The notes under the pieces: model-generated | What the model saw: the letters and a program-made list of their open reading frames with translations, nothing else | Database searches by the model: none | What the model was told of the DNA's origin: nothing | Shown: piece by piece, positions 1-8,348 of the stretch | Position numbering within the stretch: position 1 is the stretch's first letter | Layout of the letters: each line of letters begins with the position of its first letter | Translations under genes and position numbers: made by a program | Source: an uncultured Collinsella sp. | GTDB taxonomy: Bacteria > Actinomycetota > Coriobacteriia > Coriobacteriales > Coriobacteriaceae | Assembly (NCBI GenBank): GCA_900544115.1 | Contig: UQTW01000016.1 | Location: forward strand, 1-49,682 | Reading direction: 5' to 3' | Length of the DNA: 49,682 bases

Positions 1-2
1 TC

Positions 3-443
3 GGCGCGTTCGGGGCCGTGCTCGCCGTCGCCGGGCGCCTGCCGCTCGGGCCCACTCCGCTTGCGGCCGCCTGGGCGGGCATCGTACTTGGCAGCCTGCC
101 CCTCTACGCGCTGGGGCTCGGCGTGGCCCTGCGCCTCGGCCGCAACGCCGCCATCGGCGCCGGCGCGGCGGGGGTGCTCCTCGCGTTCTTCTCGGTGGGC
201 GGACTTGCGCACGGCCTCATGACCGGCGAGCTCACCGGTGCCCTGGCGACGCCCCTGGGCTGGGTGCCGCTCGCCTGGCCCGCGCGCCTGGGGTCGCTCG
301 GGGTGGAGGCCTTCATCGACGCCGCACGCGCGGCGGGCCCTCTCCTCACGACTGCGCTCGCTAGCCTCGTGCTCACCCTGGCAGCCGACGCCGTCCTTCT
401 CGCCTGGTTCTGCCGCTTCGAGGACGGGAGGGCAGATGCATAG
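3..443 (+). CDS. Lantibiotic-immunity-type ABC transporter permease, C-terminal part
   Basis: The frame is open to the left edge, so only the last ~147 residues of the gene are present. They are almost entirely hydrophobic (Ala/Leu/Gly/Val) with about four membrane segments, ending in the short cytoplasmic tail CRFEDGRADA. I infer an ABC-2-type permease of the LanG/MutG immunity group because a YxeA-like gene and an OmpR regulator/kinase pair follow directly, which is a common arrangement beside LanFEG pumps that export lantibiotics from the membrane. The stop overlaps the start of the next reading frame at 436. Another ABC-2 permease family is possible; the ATPase gene is outside the window. 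Confidence 0.55.
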   Translation, partial: GAFGAVLAVAGRLPLGPTPLAAAWAGIVLGSLPLYALGLGVALRLGRNAAIGAGAAGVLLAFFSVGGLAHGLMTGELTGALATPLGWVPLAWPARLGSLGVEAFIDAARAAGPLLTTALASLVLTLAADAVLLAWFCRFEDGRADA

Positions 444-840
444 GAAGCCGCTCGCCGCCGTGCTCGTCCTCCTCTCCGCAGCGCTCGTCCTGGGCGGGAA
501 TGCCCTGCTCGACGCCGGCTGGGGGGGTCGGCGCTGCGCTCGATCGCCGACCGAGTGCTGCCCAACCTTGAGATCGCCATGTGGGGCGCCCGCGCTCGGG
601 CCCGGCAGCCACGCGAGCTCCTACGCCGACGCCACCGGGGCGGGGGCGAACTACGTCTACCTGGTGGACGCGGCGGACGACAGGGGCAATGTCCGAGAGC
701 TCCAGCTCATCTTCTTCGGGCGGGAGTCGGACGGCGAGGGCTGATTCGAGATCGAGGCGCGCGGCGGCTCGGGCGTGCGCTACCGCGCGTGCGACGCGGC
801 CGAGGCGCCCGCGGCTGCGCGCGGGGCTCTGGACCGCTGA
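436..840 (+). pseudogene. Broken YxeA-like (DUF1093) secreted or lipid-anchored small protein
   Basis: The ATG at 436 opens a signal-like stretch (MHRKPLAAVLVLLSAALVLG). The best protein reading then needs a shift at a run of seven G (521-527) into ALRSIADRVLPNLEIAMWG, a shift back near 590 into SHASSYADATG...NYVYLVDAADDRGNVREL, and a read-through of an in-frame TGA (742-744) to reach IEARGGSGVRYRAC...EAPAAARGAL before TGA at 838. This order (Tyr-rich strand, G-x-R-E-L, GG-x-GV, E-x-P-A-A-R-x-A-L) resembles YxeA-family proteins, which often neighbour lantibiotic transporters. Two compensating shifts plus a stop argue for a dead gene; sequencing error at the G-run could explain only part of this. 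Confidence 0.55.
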
Positions 841-884
841 GTGCGGCGCTAGTACAATTCCGACGAGAGTTTCAGGAGGTCAAC

Positions 885-1547
885 ATGGCGAGGATACTGG
901 CAGTGGATGATGAACGGGCTATCCTCGACGCGCTCGCGCGCGTCCTCGGCCGCGACGGCCATGAGGTCGTCAGGGCGACGGACCCGACGGCGGTCCCGGG
1001 GATGGACCTCTCGCGCTTCGACCTCGTGCTCTGCGACGTCATGATGCCGGGGCTCGACGGCTTCGAGCTCGTGCGGCAGATCCGCCCGGACTTCGATGGG
1101 CCCATCGTCTTCCTGACCGCGCGCGTGGCCGAGGAGGATGCCGTGGCCGCCTACGGCCTGGGCGCCGACGACTACGTCCGCAAGCCCTTCGGGGCCGCGG
1201 AGCTGCGCGCCAAGGTCGCGGCCCATCTACGCCGTGAGCGCCGGCCGCGCTCGCACGCCCTCTCCTTCGGGGAGGTGCGGATCGACCTCGGGGCGCGCGG
1301 CCTCGCCGTGGGCGGCGAGGCCGTGCCGCTCACGCCCACCGAGTACGCCATCTGCGAGTACCTCGCCCGCCACCCCGGGCAGGTCATGAGCCGCGCGCAG
1401 ATACGCGAGGCGGTGCTCGGCTGGGAGAGCGACGCCGACGACGCGGCCATATCCATGCAGGTCAGCCGCGCCCGGAGGAAACTCTCCGAGGCCGGCGCCG
1501 ATCCGATCGCGACCGTCTGGGGGATGGGGTACAAGTGGCAGCTTTGA
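885..1547 (+). CDS. OmpR/PhoB-family response regulator
   Basis: A 220-residue two-component response regulator. The receiver domain (residues 1-~115) shows the acidic pair D8/D9, phospho-acceptor D51 in LCDVMMPGLDGF, T78 and K100 in DDYVRKPF. A winged-helix DNA-binding domain follows, with LTPTEYAICEYLARHPGQV, the SMQVSRARRKL recognition region and the terminal GMGYKWQL hairpin. I chose the ATG at 885 because AGGAGGT (874-880) sits five bases upstream and the receiver fold starts immediately; the open frame further upstream is only the shifted reading of the previous gene. It overlaps or abuts the kinase gene, so the two are probably co-transcribed, and by position may control the adjacent lantibiotic-immunity pump. 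Confidence 0.93.
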   Translation: MARILAVDDERAILDALARVLGRDGHEVVRATDPTAVPGMDLSRFDLVLCDVMMPGLDGFELVRQIRPDFDGPIVFLTARVAEEDAVAAYGLGADDYVRKPFGAAELRAKVAAHLRRERRPRSHALSFGEVRIDLGARGLAVGGEAVPLTPTEYAICEYLARHPGQVMSRAQIREAVLGWESDADDAAISMQVSRARRKLSEAGADPIATVWGMGYKWQL

Positions 1548-1573
1548 GGATCGGGGCGCGAGGTCGCGGGGGC

Positions 1574-2971
1574 ATGCCGCTCTCCTTCGTCATCGCGCGC
1601 TACTTCGCCTACGCGTTCGCGGCGGTCGCCACGGCGTGGCTCGCCTCGTTCATGGTGCTCTCCGTGGCGATCAGCGCGGGCTTCGTCTACGAGGCAAGCT
1701 GGGGGCCGGCCAATGCGCGCGAGGTCGCGGAGGGCCTGGCACGCGACGGCGTCTGCGGGCAGCAGGACGTGCCGACGGCCTACCGCTACCTCATCCTGAA
1801 CAAGGACGGATACGTGCTGATGACAGACCTCGAGGGCACGCGGCTCGAGGATGCGACGGAAATGGCCAGTACGGCACTCGCCGCGGATCCGGGCACAGTG
1901 GAGATCGAGGGCGGGGGCTCGGGCTTCACCTACGCTGCGTTCCCGCTCAAGGGCGGCGGGGCCTGCGCACTCGTCAGCGAGTACCTGCCGCAGTGGGTCT
2001 CGCGCGACCTCGCCGGCCTGCTTCCCAACCCGCAGAACCTCATGCTCGTCGGCGCCGCTGTGGGAAGCGCGCTCGCGCTCGCGCTCGTGGCGCGTCGTGC
2101 GAGCCGCGTGATCTCGCGCAAGATGGCGCCGCTCGCGGAGGCGGCGGGGCGCGTCGGCGCGGGAGAGCTCGACTTCGCGGTCGGCAGCACCAATGTGCGC
2201 GAGGTGAACGACGTCCTCGCCGCGATGGACGCCATGCGGGCCTCCCTCGCCGAGTCGCTCGAGGCCCGCTGGGCCGCGGAGCGGGGGCAGCGCGAGCAGA
2301 TGACGTCGATCGCCCACGACCTCAAGACGCCGCTTACCGTGCTGCGCGCCAACGCCGACTTCGTGGCGGAGGAGCTGGAAGACGAGAAAGACGCCGACCT
2401 CGCGGCCGCCGCGCGCGACATAGCCGGCAGTGTCGAAAGGCTCGACGGCTACGTGCGCCTGCTCATCGAGGCCTCGCGCGGGTCCGGCGGGGCGGAGAGG
2501 GCCCCCATGCGGCCGGCCGAGCTCTGCGAACAGGTCCTCGCCGAGGCCGCCCAGATCGCCCGGGCGCGAGGCGTGACGCTCGACGCGGCCACGGGCCCCG
2601 CTGTCGCGGGCGCGCCCGAGGCCCTACTCGACCGAACCGCCCTGGCGCGAGCCGCCGCGAACCTCGTGGCCAACGCCGCCGAGCACGCGCGCTCGCGCGT
2701 GGCGGTCTCCTGCGACGTCGCGGGCGGACACCTCGTCATCGAGGTGGCCGACGACGGACCGGGCTTCTCTCCCGCCGCCCTCGAACGCGGCTGCGAGCGC
2801 CTCTTCACAGACGACTCGTCCCGCTCCTCGCGCGACGGAGGCCGCCACTACGGGCTCGGCCTCCACGTCGCCTCCGAGGCCGCGAGCGCCCACGGGGGCT
2901 CCGTCTCGCTCGCCAACAGCCCCTCGGGCGGCGCGGTGGTCACCATCGCGGTCCCCCTGTGCGGGATCTGA
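1574..2971 (+). CDS. Sensor histidine kinase partner of the upstream regulator
   Basis: A 465-residue membrane kinase. TM1 lies at about residues 5-35, an extracytoplasmic sensor domain of ~115 residues follows, and TM2 is at about 155-175. A HAMP-like linker, HisKA with H248 in SIAHDLKTPLTVL, and HATPase_c complete it: N-box LVANAAEHA, G1 VADDGPGF, G2 HYGLGLHV. I prefer the ATG at 1574; a GTG at 1535 in the same frame would overlap the regulator stop and add 13 Arg/Gly-rich residues. It should phosphorylate the neighbouring regulator in response to an envelope signal. The sensor domain shows no family I can name, so the ligand (a lantibiotic or another peptide) is inference from context only. 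Confidence 0.92.
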   Translation: MPLSFVIARYFAYAFAAVATAWLASFMVLSVAISAGFVYEASWGPANAREVAEGLARDGVCGQQDVPTAYRYLILNKDGYVLMTDLEGTRLEDATEMASTALAADPGTVEIEGGGSGFTYAAFPLKGGGACALVSEYLPQWVSRDLAGLLPNPQNLMLVGAAVGSALALALVARRASRVISRKMAPLAEAAGRVGAGELDFAVGSTNVREVNDVLAAMDAMRASLAESLEARWAAERGQREQMTSIAHDLKTPLTVLRANADFVAEELEDEKDADLAAAARDIAGSVERLDGYVRLLIEASRGSGGAERAPMRPAELCEQVLAEAAQIARARGVTLDAATGPAVAGAPEALLDRTALARAAANLVANAAEHARSRVAVSCDVAGGHLVIEVADDGPGFSPAALERGCERLFTDDSSRSSRDGGRHYGLGLHVASEAASAHGGSVSLANSPSGGAVVTIAVPLCGI

Positions 2972-3083
2972 CGATTTCCTCGATGTCTACCTCGACTGCG
3001 ATATGTCGCTCGCCGAGGCCGCGACGAGATGGTGTTGCGTCTGCCCCATTTGGTGCTTCTAGCTCAAATTTGATCTGATGTAA

Positions 3084-3115
3084 GGCCCGTGCAATCCTGC
3101 ATGGGCCGTTCTTTT
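3084..3115 (+). terminator. Rho-independent terminator after the kinase gene
   Basis: GGCCCGTGCA (3084-3093) pairs with TGCATGGGCC (3098-3107), with one G-U pair and a 4-nt loop, followed by GTTCTTTT. It lies 113 bp after the kinase stop and probably ends the regulatory operon. Confidence 0.8.
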
Positions 3116-3532
3116 GGCAATTGCTCGACCGATTCGTGGCTTGAAACACAAATTATCGAGTTAAGGAGACATGGGGTCACACAGCGGCTGTCAGAGCGCC
3201 CGCCGCACTCCCCCGCCATTACCCTGCGGCGTCCTCGTATAGAGCCCATCCCGCTTGGCGTTTCGTTGCAACAGCCCACTTGTCCACCGATCAAGTGAAC
3301 TACTGGAATAAATACAGCGACATGCTTGTCCGTTATAGTCGCTATATCTGTGTTAATCGCCGCGATAAATACAGCCTGTACTCGGCTGCATACCAGCTAC
3401 GCGTATGTAGATTCATATCGCGTTAATAAATCGGCTCAAGCGTGTGCAAAACGCGCAAGTAGCCGCAAAAGGCGATTATCGCGCAGGTAGATTTTTGGCA
3501 CCCTGTTGCTTAAACAAAATTAAGCAATTGCT
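3116..3532. other. Intergenic region without a supported gene
   Basis: No frame here has a ribosome-binding site or recognisable protein. The GC content drops compared with the upstream genes. The 11-mer ATAAATACAGC occurs twice (about 3309 and 3365) and TTAATAAATCGG follows, which might be a regulatory or replication-type repeat, but nothing ties it to a gene. Between the kinase stop and the terminator, 2972-3051 encodes in one frame DDFLDVYLDCDMSLAEAATR, reminiscent of the C-terminal HTH of PucR/CdaR regulators, but too short to annotate. Confidence 0.4.
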
Positions 3533-3568
3533 TAAAACAAAAAAGGTCAGGCACAAGGTGCCTGACCT
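3533..3568 (-). terminator. Terminator downstream of tRNA-Pro
   Basis: A perfect 11-bp inverted repeat (3544-3554 with 3558-3568, loop AAG). On the minus strand it is followed by a T-rich tract complementary to AAAACAAAAAA. It lies 9 bp past the CCA end of tRNA-Pro. Confidence 0.85.
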
Positions 3569-3577
3569 GCAAACTTC

Positions 3578-3654
<77 letters not shown>

Positions 3655-3734
3655 AAGCTATTGTTTGTTGCTCTGCTCTCGCTCGCAACAGGGAGTATAT
3701 TAACCCGAAACTTTAGACTTGTGCAAGAACTTTT

Positions 3735-4949
3735 TTACAAATTTTGAAGCAAGTTCAAAATTGTATCTGCGAGCTGGGGTTTTGTTAGAACGGGAAGTTC
3801 TTGCGTACCCGTTGTGCTCACAATCCAGGCCTTGTTGGTATCGGTTCCAAAGCCCGAATCGGCGCGTGAGACATCGTTGGCGATAATGGCATCGCAACCC
3901 TTGCGGTCGAGCTTTCGCTGTGCGTACTCCAGGACGTTATCGGTCTCGGCCGCAAAGCCGATCACGCACCGCTCCCCCTTCTGGCGCGAAAGCTCAGCCA
4001 AAATATCGACCGTCTCGACCAGTTTGATGCGATCCAAGCGCTCGTTGGCCTTTTTGAGCTTATGGTCCGCAGGGGATACGGGGGTGTAGTCGGCGACAGC
4101 GGCCGCACAAATGGCCACATCGGCCGTCTGAAAGGCGCTGAGCGCTGCCTTCAGCATTTCAGCGGCGGTCTGCACGCGCACGCACTCCACGCCGTGGGGA
4201 ACGTCGAGCGATGTCGGTCCCAGCACGAGCGTGACGGCGGCACCGCGACGTGCGGCCTCCCCCGCCAGGGCGATACCCATCTTGCCCGAAGAACGGTTGC
4301 CAATAAAGCGCACGGGATCGATCGGCTCGTGCGTGGGGCCGGCGGTAATCACGATGCGCTTATCTGCCAGGTCCTGAGGCGCGGGGTTGAGCACCTCGCA
4401 GACAGCCTCGACGATGTCCTCGGGCTCGCTCATGCGTCCCGTGTCCACGTCGCCGCAGGCAAGGTAGCCGCTGCCGGGTCCCACCACATGGACACCGCGC
4501 TCGCGCAGCGTGGACATGTTGGCCTGTGTCGCCGGCGCCTTCCACATGCCGTTGTTCATAGCGGGTGCGATCACGATGGGTCGCGGCGTCGCAAGTAGCG
4601 TGGTGGAGATGAGGTCGTCGGCGATGCCGTTGGCCATCTTGGCGATGATATTGGCCGTCGCGGGCGCCACGACCACCAGATCGGGCTCTTGCGCCAGCGA
4701 AATGTGGTGGATGGGGTCGGAGGGGTCGTCGAACAGGCCTACGGCGACGGGCTCGTTGGTGAGCGCACGGAAGGTGAGCGGGCCGACAAACTCGGTGGCA
4801 TGCTCGCTCATAACGACCTTGACGCGCGCGCCGCGCTTTTGGAGCTGGCGCACGATATTGCACGACTTATAGGCGGCGATCCCGCCGGTAATGCCCAGCA
4901 GGATCGTTTTTCCCTCAAGTTGCATTGAATTGTTGGATGCCGCCGTCAT
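3735..4949 (-). CDS. coaBC: Bifunctional phosphopantothenoylcysteine decarboxylase / phosphopantothenate-cysteine ligase
   Basis: Catalyses two successive steps of coenzyme A synthesis, joining 4'-phosphopantothenate to cysteine and decarboxylating the product. At 404 residues it has the usual CoaBC length. The N-terminal flavin-dependent CoaC domain shows the active-site histidine region IHHISLA (H81/H82), the PAMN motif at 129-132 and the ACGD segment at 164-167 that carries the catalytic Cys. CoaB begins near 196 with ITAGPTHEPIDPVRFIGNRS and includes AAAVADY and the KLKK lysines. The ATG at 4949 follows the upstream stop by 2 nt, with AAGGAAG as ribosome-binding site; an internal ATG at 4925 is less likely. 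It is the last protein gene of the long leftward operon. Confidence 0.96.
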   Translation of the reverse strand: MTAASNNSMQLEGKTILLGITGGIAAYKSCNIVRQLQKRGARVKVVMSEHATEFVGPLTFRALTNEPVAVGLFDDPSDPIHHISLAQEPDLVVVAPATANIIAKMANGIADDLISTTLLATPRPIVIAPAMNNGMWKAPATQANMSTLRERGVHVVGPGSGYLACGDVDTGRMSEPEDIVEAVCEVLNPAPQDLADKRIVITAGPTHEPIDPVRFIGNRSSGKMGIALAGEAARRGAAVTLVLGPTSLDVPHGVECVRVQTAAEMLKAALSAFQTADVAICAAAVADYTPVSPADHKLKKANERLDRIKLVETVDILAELSRQKGERCVIGFAAETDNVLEYAQRKLDRKGCDAIIANDVSRADSGFGTDTNKAWIVSTTGTQELPVLTKPQLADTILNLLQNL

Positions 4950-4951
4950 CG

Positions 4952-5671
4952 CTAGGCTTCCTTGCTCGGGAGTACCAGGAGGCGGTGGCAGTACGGGCAG
5001 TGCGTAATCTCGCTGCCGTCGTGGTTGAGGTCGCTCATGGACGATGCCTGCAGCGCGGTGTGGCAGACCGTGGGGATGTTGCCCTTGATGGTCTCGACGG
5101 CCAGGCCGCGGAACTGCTTGAGCAGACGCTCGTAGTCGGTGAGCACGTCGGCCGGCAGCGTGGCGGCCAGCGCGGTGCGCTCCTTAGTGGCGGCTTCGAT
5201 CTGAGCCTGCAGGTCGGCAGCCTTGGCGCGGGCGGCCTTGGTATCGGCCTTCACGCCCTCTTCGAACTTGGCGATGATTGCCTGCGCGCGGGTCTCGCGG
5301 TCGAGCGCCTCTTTGTGGGCGACAACGACGTCCTTGCGGGTGTGCTCAATCTTGTCCAGACGCTTGGCCAGGGTGGCGAGCTCGTTCTCCAGGTCCTGAA
5401 CCTCGCGATAGTCAGAGCCGTCGACATGGCGCTTCTTGGCGGCCTCGATGGCGTTATTGGTCTGGATCTCGGTGGTGTTGAGATCGTCGAGCTCAATATC
5501 CAGGTCCTTGCGTTGGGCGTAGAGCCTGGTCATTTCGGCCTTGAGCTTAACGTAGGTCTTGCGCTTGGAAGCGAGCTCCTTGAGCTCCGGCATATTGGCA
5601 AGTTCGCTCTTGTTGCGGGCGAGCTCCAAATCGATCTGTTGCAGCTTGAGTAGCGTAGCGCCGGCGCTCAT
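4952..5671 (-). CDS. Coiled-coil protein with C-terminal C4-type zinc ribbon (DUF164)
   Basis: A 239-residue protein. Residues ~1-190 are heptad-rich helix (LLKLQQIDLELARNKSEL onward) forming a long coiled-coil hairpin. The C-terminus carries a zinc ribbon: an early Cys in PTVCHTAL and CPYCHRLL at the end. This matches the DUF164/CT398-type family, widespread in Actinobacteria and Bacteroidetes, with no settled function; it is often next to nif3, as here. The ATG at 5671 overlaps the Nif3 stop (ATGA) and has an AAAGGAGAG site; the in-frame upstream extension lies inside Nif3 and is rejected. Confidence 0.88.
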   Translation of the reverse strand: MSAGATLLKLQQIDLELARNKSELANMPELKELASKRKTYVKLKAEMTRLYAQRKDLDIELDDLNTTEIQTNNAIEAAKKRHVDGSDYREVQDLENELATLAKRLDKIEHTRKDVVVAHKEALDRETRAQAIIAKFEEGVKADTKAARAKAADLQAQIEAATKERTALAATLPADVLTDYERLLKQFRGLAVETIKGNIPTVCHTALQASSMSDLNHDGSEITHCPYCHRLLVLPSKEA

Positions 5672-6477
5672 AAGTTCTCTCCTTTTGTCACAGTCCACCA
5701 TTGGCAAGGGTTCAGTATTTTAATCGCATGACGGGGGTCGGCCCTGGCGTCAACTGCAGAGTTCATCAATATATCAACGAACGGCTCCTCGGAGCGGTCG
5801 TGGCCGAGCAAGATCACCGGCAGCCCGCGCAAGGCAAGGTCTTGCGCCACGTGGTAGCCCGCCTCGCCCGTCACGACAACATCTGCGCCCGCGGCGATGG
5901 CGAGCTCTCCGAAGTCGCCCAGGGAGCCGCCCAAAATGGCGACGGTGCGGCACGGGCGATCAGCTTTGCCCCACACACGCGGGTCGCTGCCAAAGGCCGT
6001 GGCAGCACGGGTGGCAAGATCGCGCAGCGTGCACGGGTCGTTGAGCGTTGCAAGTGCGCCCAGGCCGGTGGCCTCGGGGTCGTCCACGTGCTCCAGTGAG
6101 CTCACGGGTGCGGCACCCAGCAGCTTGCTCAGGCAGACACGGGCTTCGTGCGAGCGGTCCAGGTTGGTGTGGAGCGAGATAATGCTCACCCCGCAGCGGG
6201 CAGCCTCGTAGAGGGCCGCACTGCACTGGGGTCGTGTGGCATCCGCCGGACAAAAGGCCTCGGGTGCCTTGATGTATATGGGATGATGCGTCAGCAGCAC
6301 GTTGGCGCTTGCTTCTTGGGCGCGGCGAACATTAGCCTCAGTCGCATCGAGTGCGCAGGCAACGCCGGTGATCTCCGCGGCCGGATCGCCAACGGAGAGT
6401 CCTACGTGGTCCCAGGGCTCGGTGTCCGTCTTGGGATAGCGTGCCAGTAGCGCGCGCTCGAGCTCGGCGACGATCAT
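5668..6477 (-). CDS. Nif3-like dinuclear metal-centre hexameric protein (YbgI/YqfO family)
   Basis: A 269-residue member of the NIF3 family, a toroidal hexamer with a two-metal site. Visible metal ligands are HH in LLTHHPIY, H and D in ISLHTNLD, and the C-terminal H and E in LGHDRSEEP. A cyclohydrolase-like or metallochaperone role has been proposed for homologues, but the physiological reaction is unsettled. It lacks the long insert domain of Bacillus YqfO. It overlaps by 4 nt both the desulfurase gene upstream and the zinc-ribbon gene downstream, so translation is probably coupled. Confidence 0.92.
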   Translation of the reverse strand: MIVAELERALLARYPKTDTEPWDHVGLSVGDPAAEITGVACALDATEANVRRAQEASANVLLTHHPIYIKAPEAFCPADATRPQCSAALYEAARCGVSIISLHTNLDRSHEARVCLSKLLGAAPVSSLEHVDDPEATGLGALATLNDPCTLRDLATRAATAFGSDPRVWGKADRPCRTVAILGGSLGDFGELAIAAGADVVVTGEAGYHVAQDLALRGLPVILLGHDRSEEPFVDILMNSAVDARADPRHAIKILNPCQWWTVTKGENL

Positions 6478-7652
6478 GCGGCACCTGCGATCGAGAGCAG
6501 CGTCTGGGCAAACTCGTCCAGATCGTCCGGATTCACGCGGTCGTCAAAGGAAATGCGCAGTGCACCTAGTGCCTGCTCGCGACCAATGCCCATGGCGCTG
6601 AGCACATGGCTCGGGTTCATGCTGCCGCTCGAGCACGCCGAGCCGGCCGAAACCTCAAAGCCGGCGGCATCGAGCTTGACGATGAGCTCCTCGGAGTCCA
6701 TGCCATCAACGTAGATCGACACCATGCCCGGCAGGCGATCGGCCTGTGCGTAGTCGCCCATGGTGGCATGAATACGCGGATGAGCCGTAAGCGTGGCGTA
6801 GAGCTTGTCGGAAAGGGCTTGCAGCTTCGCGCGCTCCTGAGCCACATGGGGCGTCAGAGATGAGGCGGCAGCGGCAAAGGCGAGCTGCGTTCGCAGGTCT
6901 TGCGTGCCGGCACGACGACCGGCCTCCTGTCCGCCGCCAAAGATGCGCGGGCGCAGCGGCGTGCGGCTCTTAAGGTAGAGTGCGCCAGATGCCACGGGAC
7001 CGCCAATCTTGTGGGCTGCGACGGACATGGCGTCGACGCCCAGCTCGGTGACATCGAGCGGAATATGCAGATACCCCTGGATGGCATCGGTGTGGAACAG
7101 GGCGCCAACGGTATGCGCGGCAGCGGCCAGCTCACGGATGGGCTGCACCACGCCGGTCTCGTTATTGGCGACCATAATGCTCACGAGCGCCACGTCGTCG
7201 CCGAGCAGCTCGACAAGCGTGGCAGGCTCAATGTAGCCCGCACGGCAGGGCTGCACCAGGTCGACGGTAAAGCCGGCGGCACGCAGCAGCGGCAGGTTGT
7301 CCAGAATCGAATCGTGCTCGATGGCCGAAACGATGACACGATCGCGCTTGCGATCGCGCTGACGAGCGCCCTCGGCAAGACCGAGTAGTGCAAGCTGGTT
7401 GGCCTCGGTGCCGCCGTTGGTCAGGATGATCTCGGACGGGCGAACGCGTGCGCCAAAGCTGCGGGCAATCTCGCGACGCGCGACTTCAAGGCGCGCAGCG
7501 GCCTTGCGGCCGAGCGAATGCAGCGAGTTGGGGTTAACGCCGGCAAGCTCGCTGTCGTCGTATTCGCGCTGCGCAAGGAGCGCCTCGGCGCGCATGGGCG
7601 TCGAGGCGGCATAGTCAAGATTCACGGGTATGCGGTTTTGACCTGCGGTCAT
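6474..7652 (-). CDS. Cysteine desulfurase (NifS/IscS class, PLP-dependent)
   Basis: Releases sulfur from L-cysteine as an enzyme-bound persulfide for Fe-S clusters or tRNA thiolation. The 392 residues show the class-V aminotransferase fold: LDYAASTPM near the N-terminus, NGGTEANQ, AIEHDSI, MVANNETGVVQP, the PLP lysine K215 in AAHKIGGP, and catalytic C340 in SAGSACSSG on the flexible loop typical of group I enzymes. No IscU partner is nearby, so the acceptor is unknown; a thiolation role with MnmA is an alternative. It ends in a 4-nt overlap with nif3. Confidence 0.94.
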   Translation of the reverse strand: MTAGQNRIPVNLDYAASTPMRAEALLAQREYDDSELAGVNPNSLHSLGRKAAARLEVARREIARSFGARVRPSEIILTNGGTEANQLALLGLAEGARQRDRKRDRVIVSAIEHDSILDNLPLLRAAGFTVDLVQPCRAGYIEPATLVELLGDDVALVSIMVANNETGVVQPIRELAAAAHTVGALFHTDAIQGYLHIPLDVTELGVDAMSVAAHKIGGPVASGALYLKSRTPLRPRIFGGGQEAGRRAGTQDLRTQLAFAAAASSLTPHVAQERAKLQALSDKLYATLTAHPRIHATMGDYAQADRLPGMVSIYVDGMDSEELIVKLDAAGFEVSAGSACSSGSMNPSHVLSAMGIGREQALGALRISFDDRVNPDDLDEFAQTLLSIAGAA

Positions 7653-7658
7653 AAGGGT

Positions 7659-8330
7659 TTATGCCTCCTGTGTGGCCTCGTTGCCCAGTTTCTGCAGCAG
7701 CGCAACCTCGGCAGCGGGATCTTCGGACTTAAATACGGCGGAACCGGCTACGAGCACGTTGGCGCCGGCCTTGACGACCTCGGCGATGTTCTTGGAAGAA
7801 ATACCGCCGTCGACCTCGATGAGGGGCGAAACGCCGTGACGCTCGCACATGGCTTTGAGCTCGTGTAGCTTGGCGATGGTACCGGGGATAAAGCTCTGGC
7901 CGCCAAAGCCGGGGTTCACGCTCATGAGCAGTACCATGTCGACAACGTCGATGATGCTTTCGAGCACACAAACGGGCGTGGCGGGGTTGAGCACCACGCC
8001 TGCCTTGACGCCCCGCTGCTGCAGATGCGTGAGCGTGCGGTGCAGGTGCGTGGAAGCCTCGTAGTGAACGGTGATCATATCGGCACCGGCATCGGCGTAC
8101 CAATCGACGGTCTCGTCGGGGTTCGACACCATCAGGTGCGCGTCGACCGGCACGTCGGTGGAGCGCTTGACGGCCTTGAGGATATCAACGCCAAAGGTGA
8201 GGTTGCCGGTAAAGTGACCGTCCATGACGTCGAAGTGCACAAAGTCGGCGCCGGCGATCTTGTCCAGCTCGCCCTTGAGATTGGCCATGTCGGCCGAAAG
8301 GACGGACGGAGCGATTTTAATGGAACCCAT
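7659..8330 (-). CDS. rpe: Ribulose-phosphate 3-epimerase
   Basis: Interconverts ribulose-5-phosphate and xylulose-5-phosphate in the pentose phosphate pathway. The 223-residue TIM barrel shows the N-terminal IAPSVLSADMANL, the metal ligands in HFDVMDGHFTGNLTFG, DAHLMVSNPD, LLMSVNPGFGGQSFIP with the family PGFGGQ loop, and EVDGGISSKN. The product is cytosolic. It lies 6 nt before the desulfurase gene and 18 nt after gpsA. Confidence 0.97.
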   Translation of the reverse strand: MGSIKIAPSVLSADMANLKGELDKIAGADFVHFDVMDGHFTGNLTFGVDILKAVKRSTDVPVDAHLMVSNPDETVDWYADAGADMITVHYEASTHLHRTLTHLQQRGVKAGVVLNPATPVCVLESIIDVVDMVLLMSVNPGFGGQSFIPGTIAKLHELKAMCERHGVSPLIEVDGGISSKNIAEVVKAGANVLVAGSAVFKSEDPAAEVALLQKLGNEATQEA

Positions 8331-8348
8331 GGTAGTAGCCTTTCTGCG

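Noticed and set aside
1172..2317. Minus-strand open frame of 381 codons across regulator and kinase
   Set aside because: It runs antisense through two well-supported genes and is Arg/His-rich with no recognisable domain.
2972..3051. PucR/CdaR-type HTH gene after the kinase
   Set aside because: A resemblance of about 20 residues without start codon or continuation is too little to annotate.
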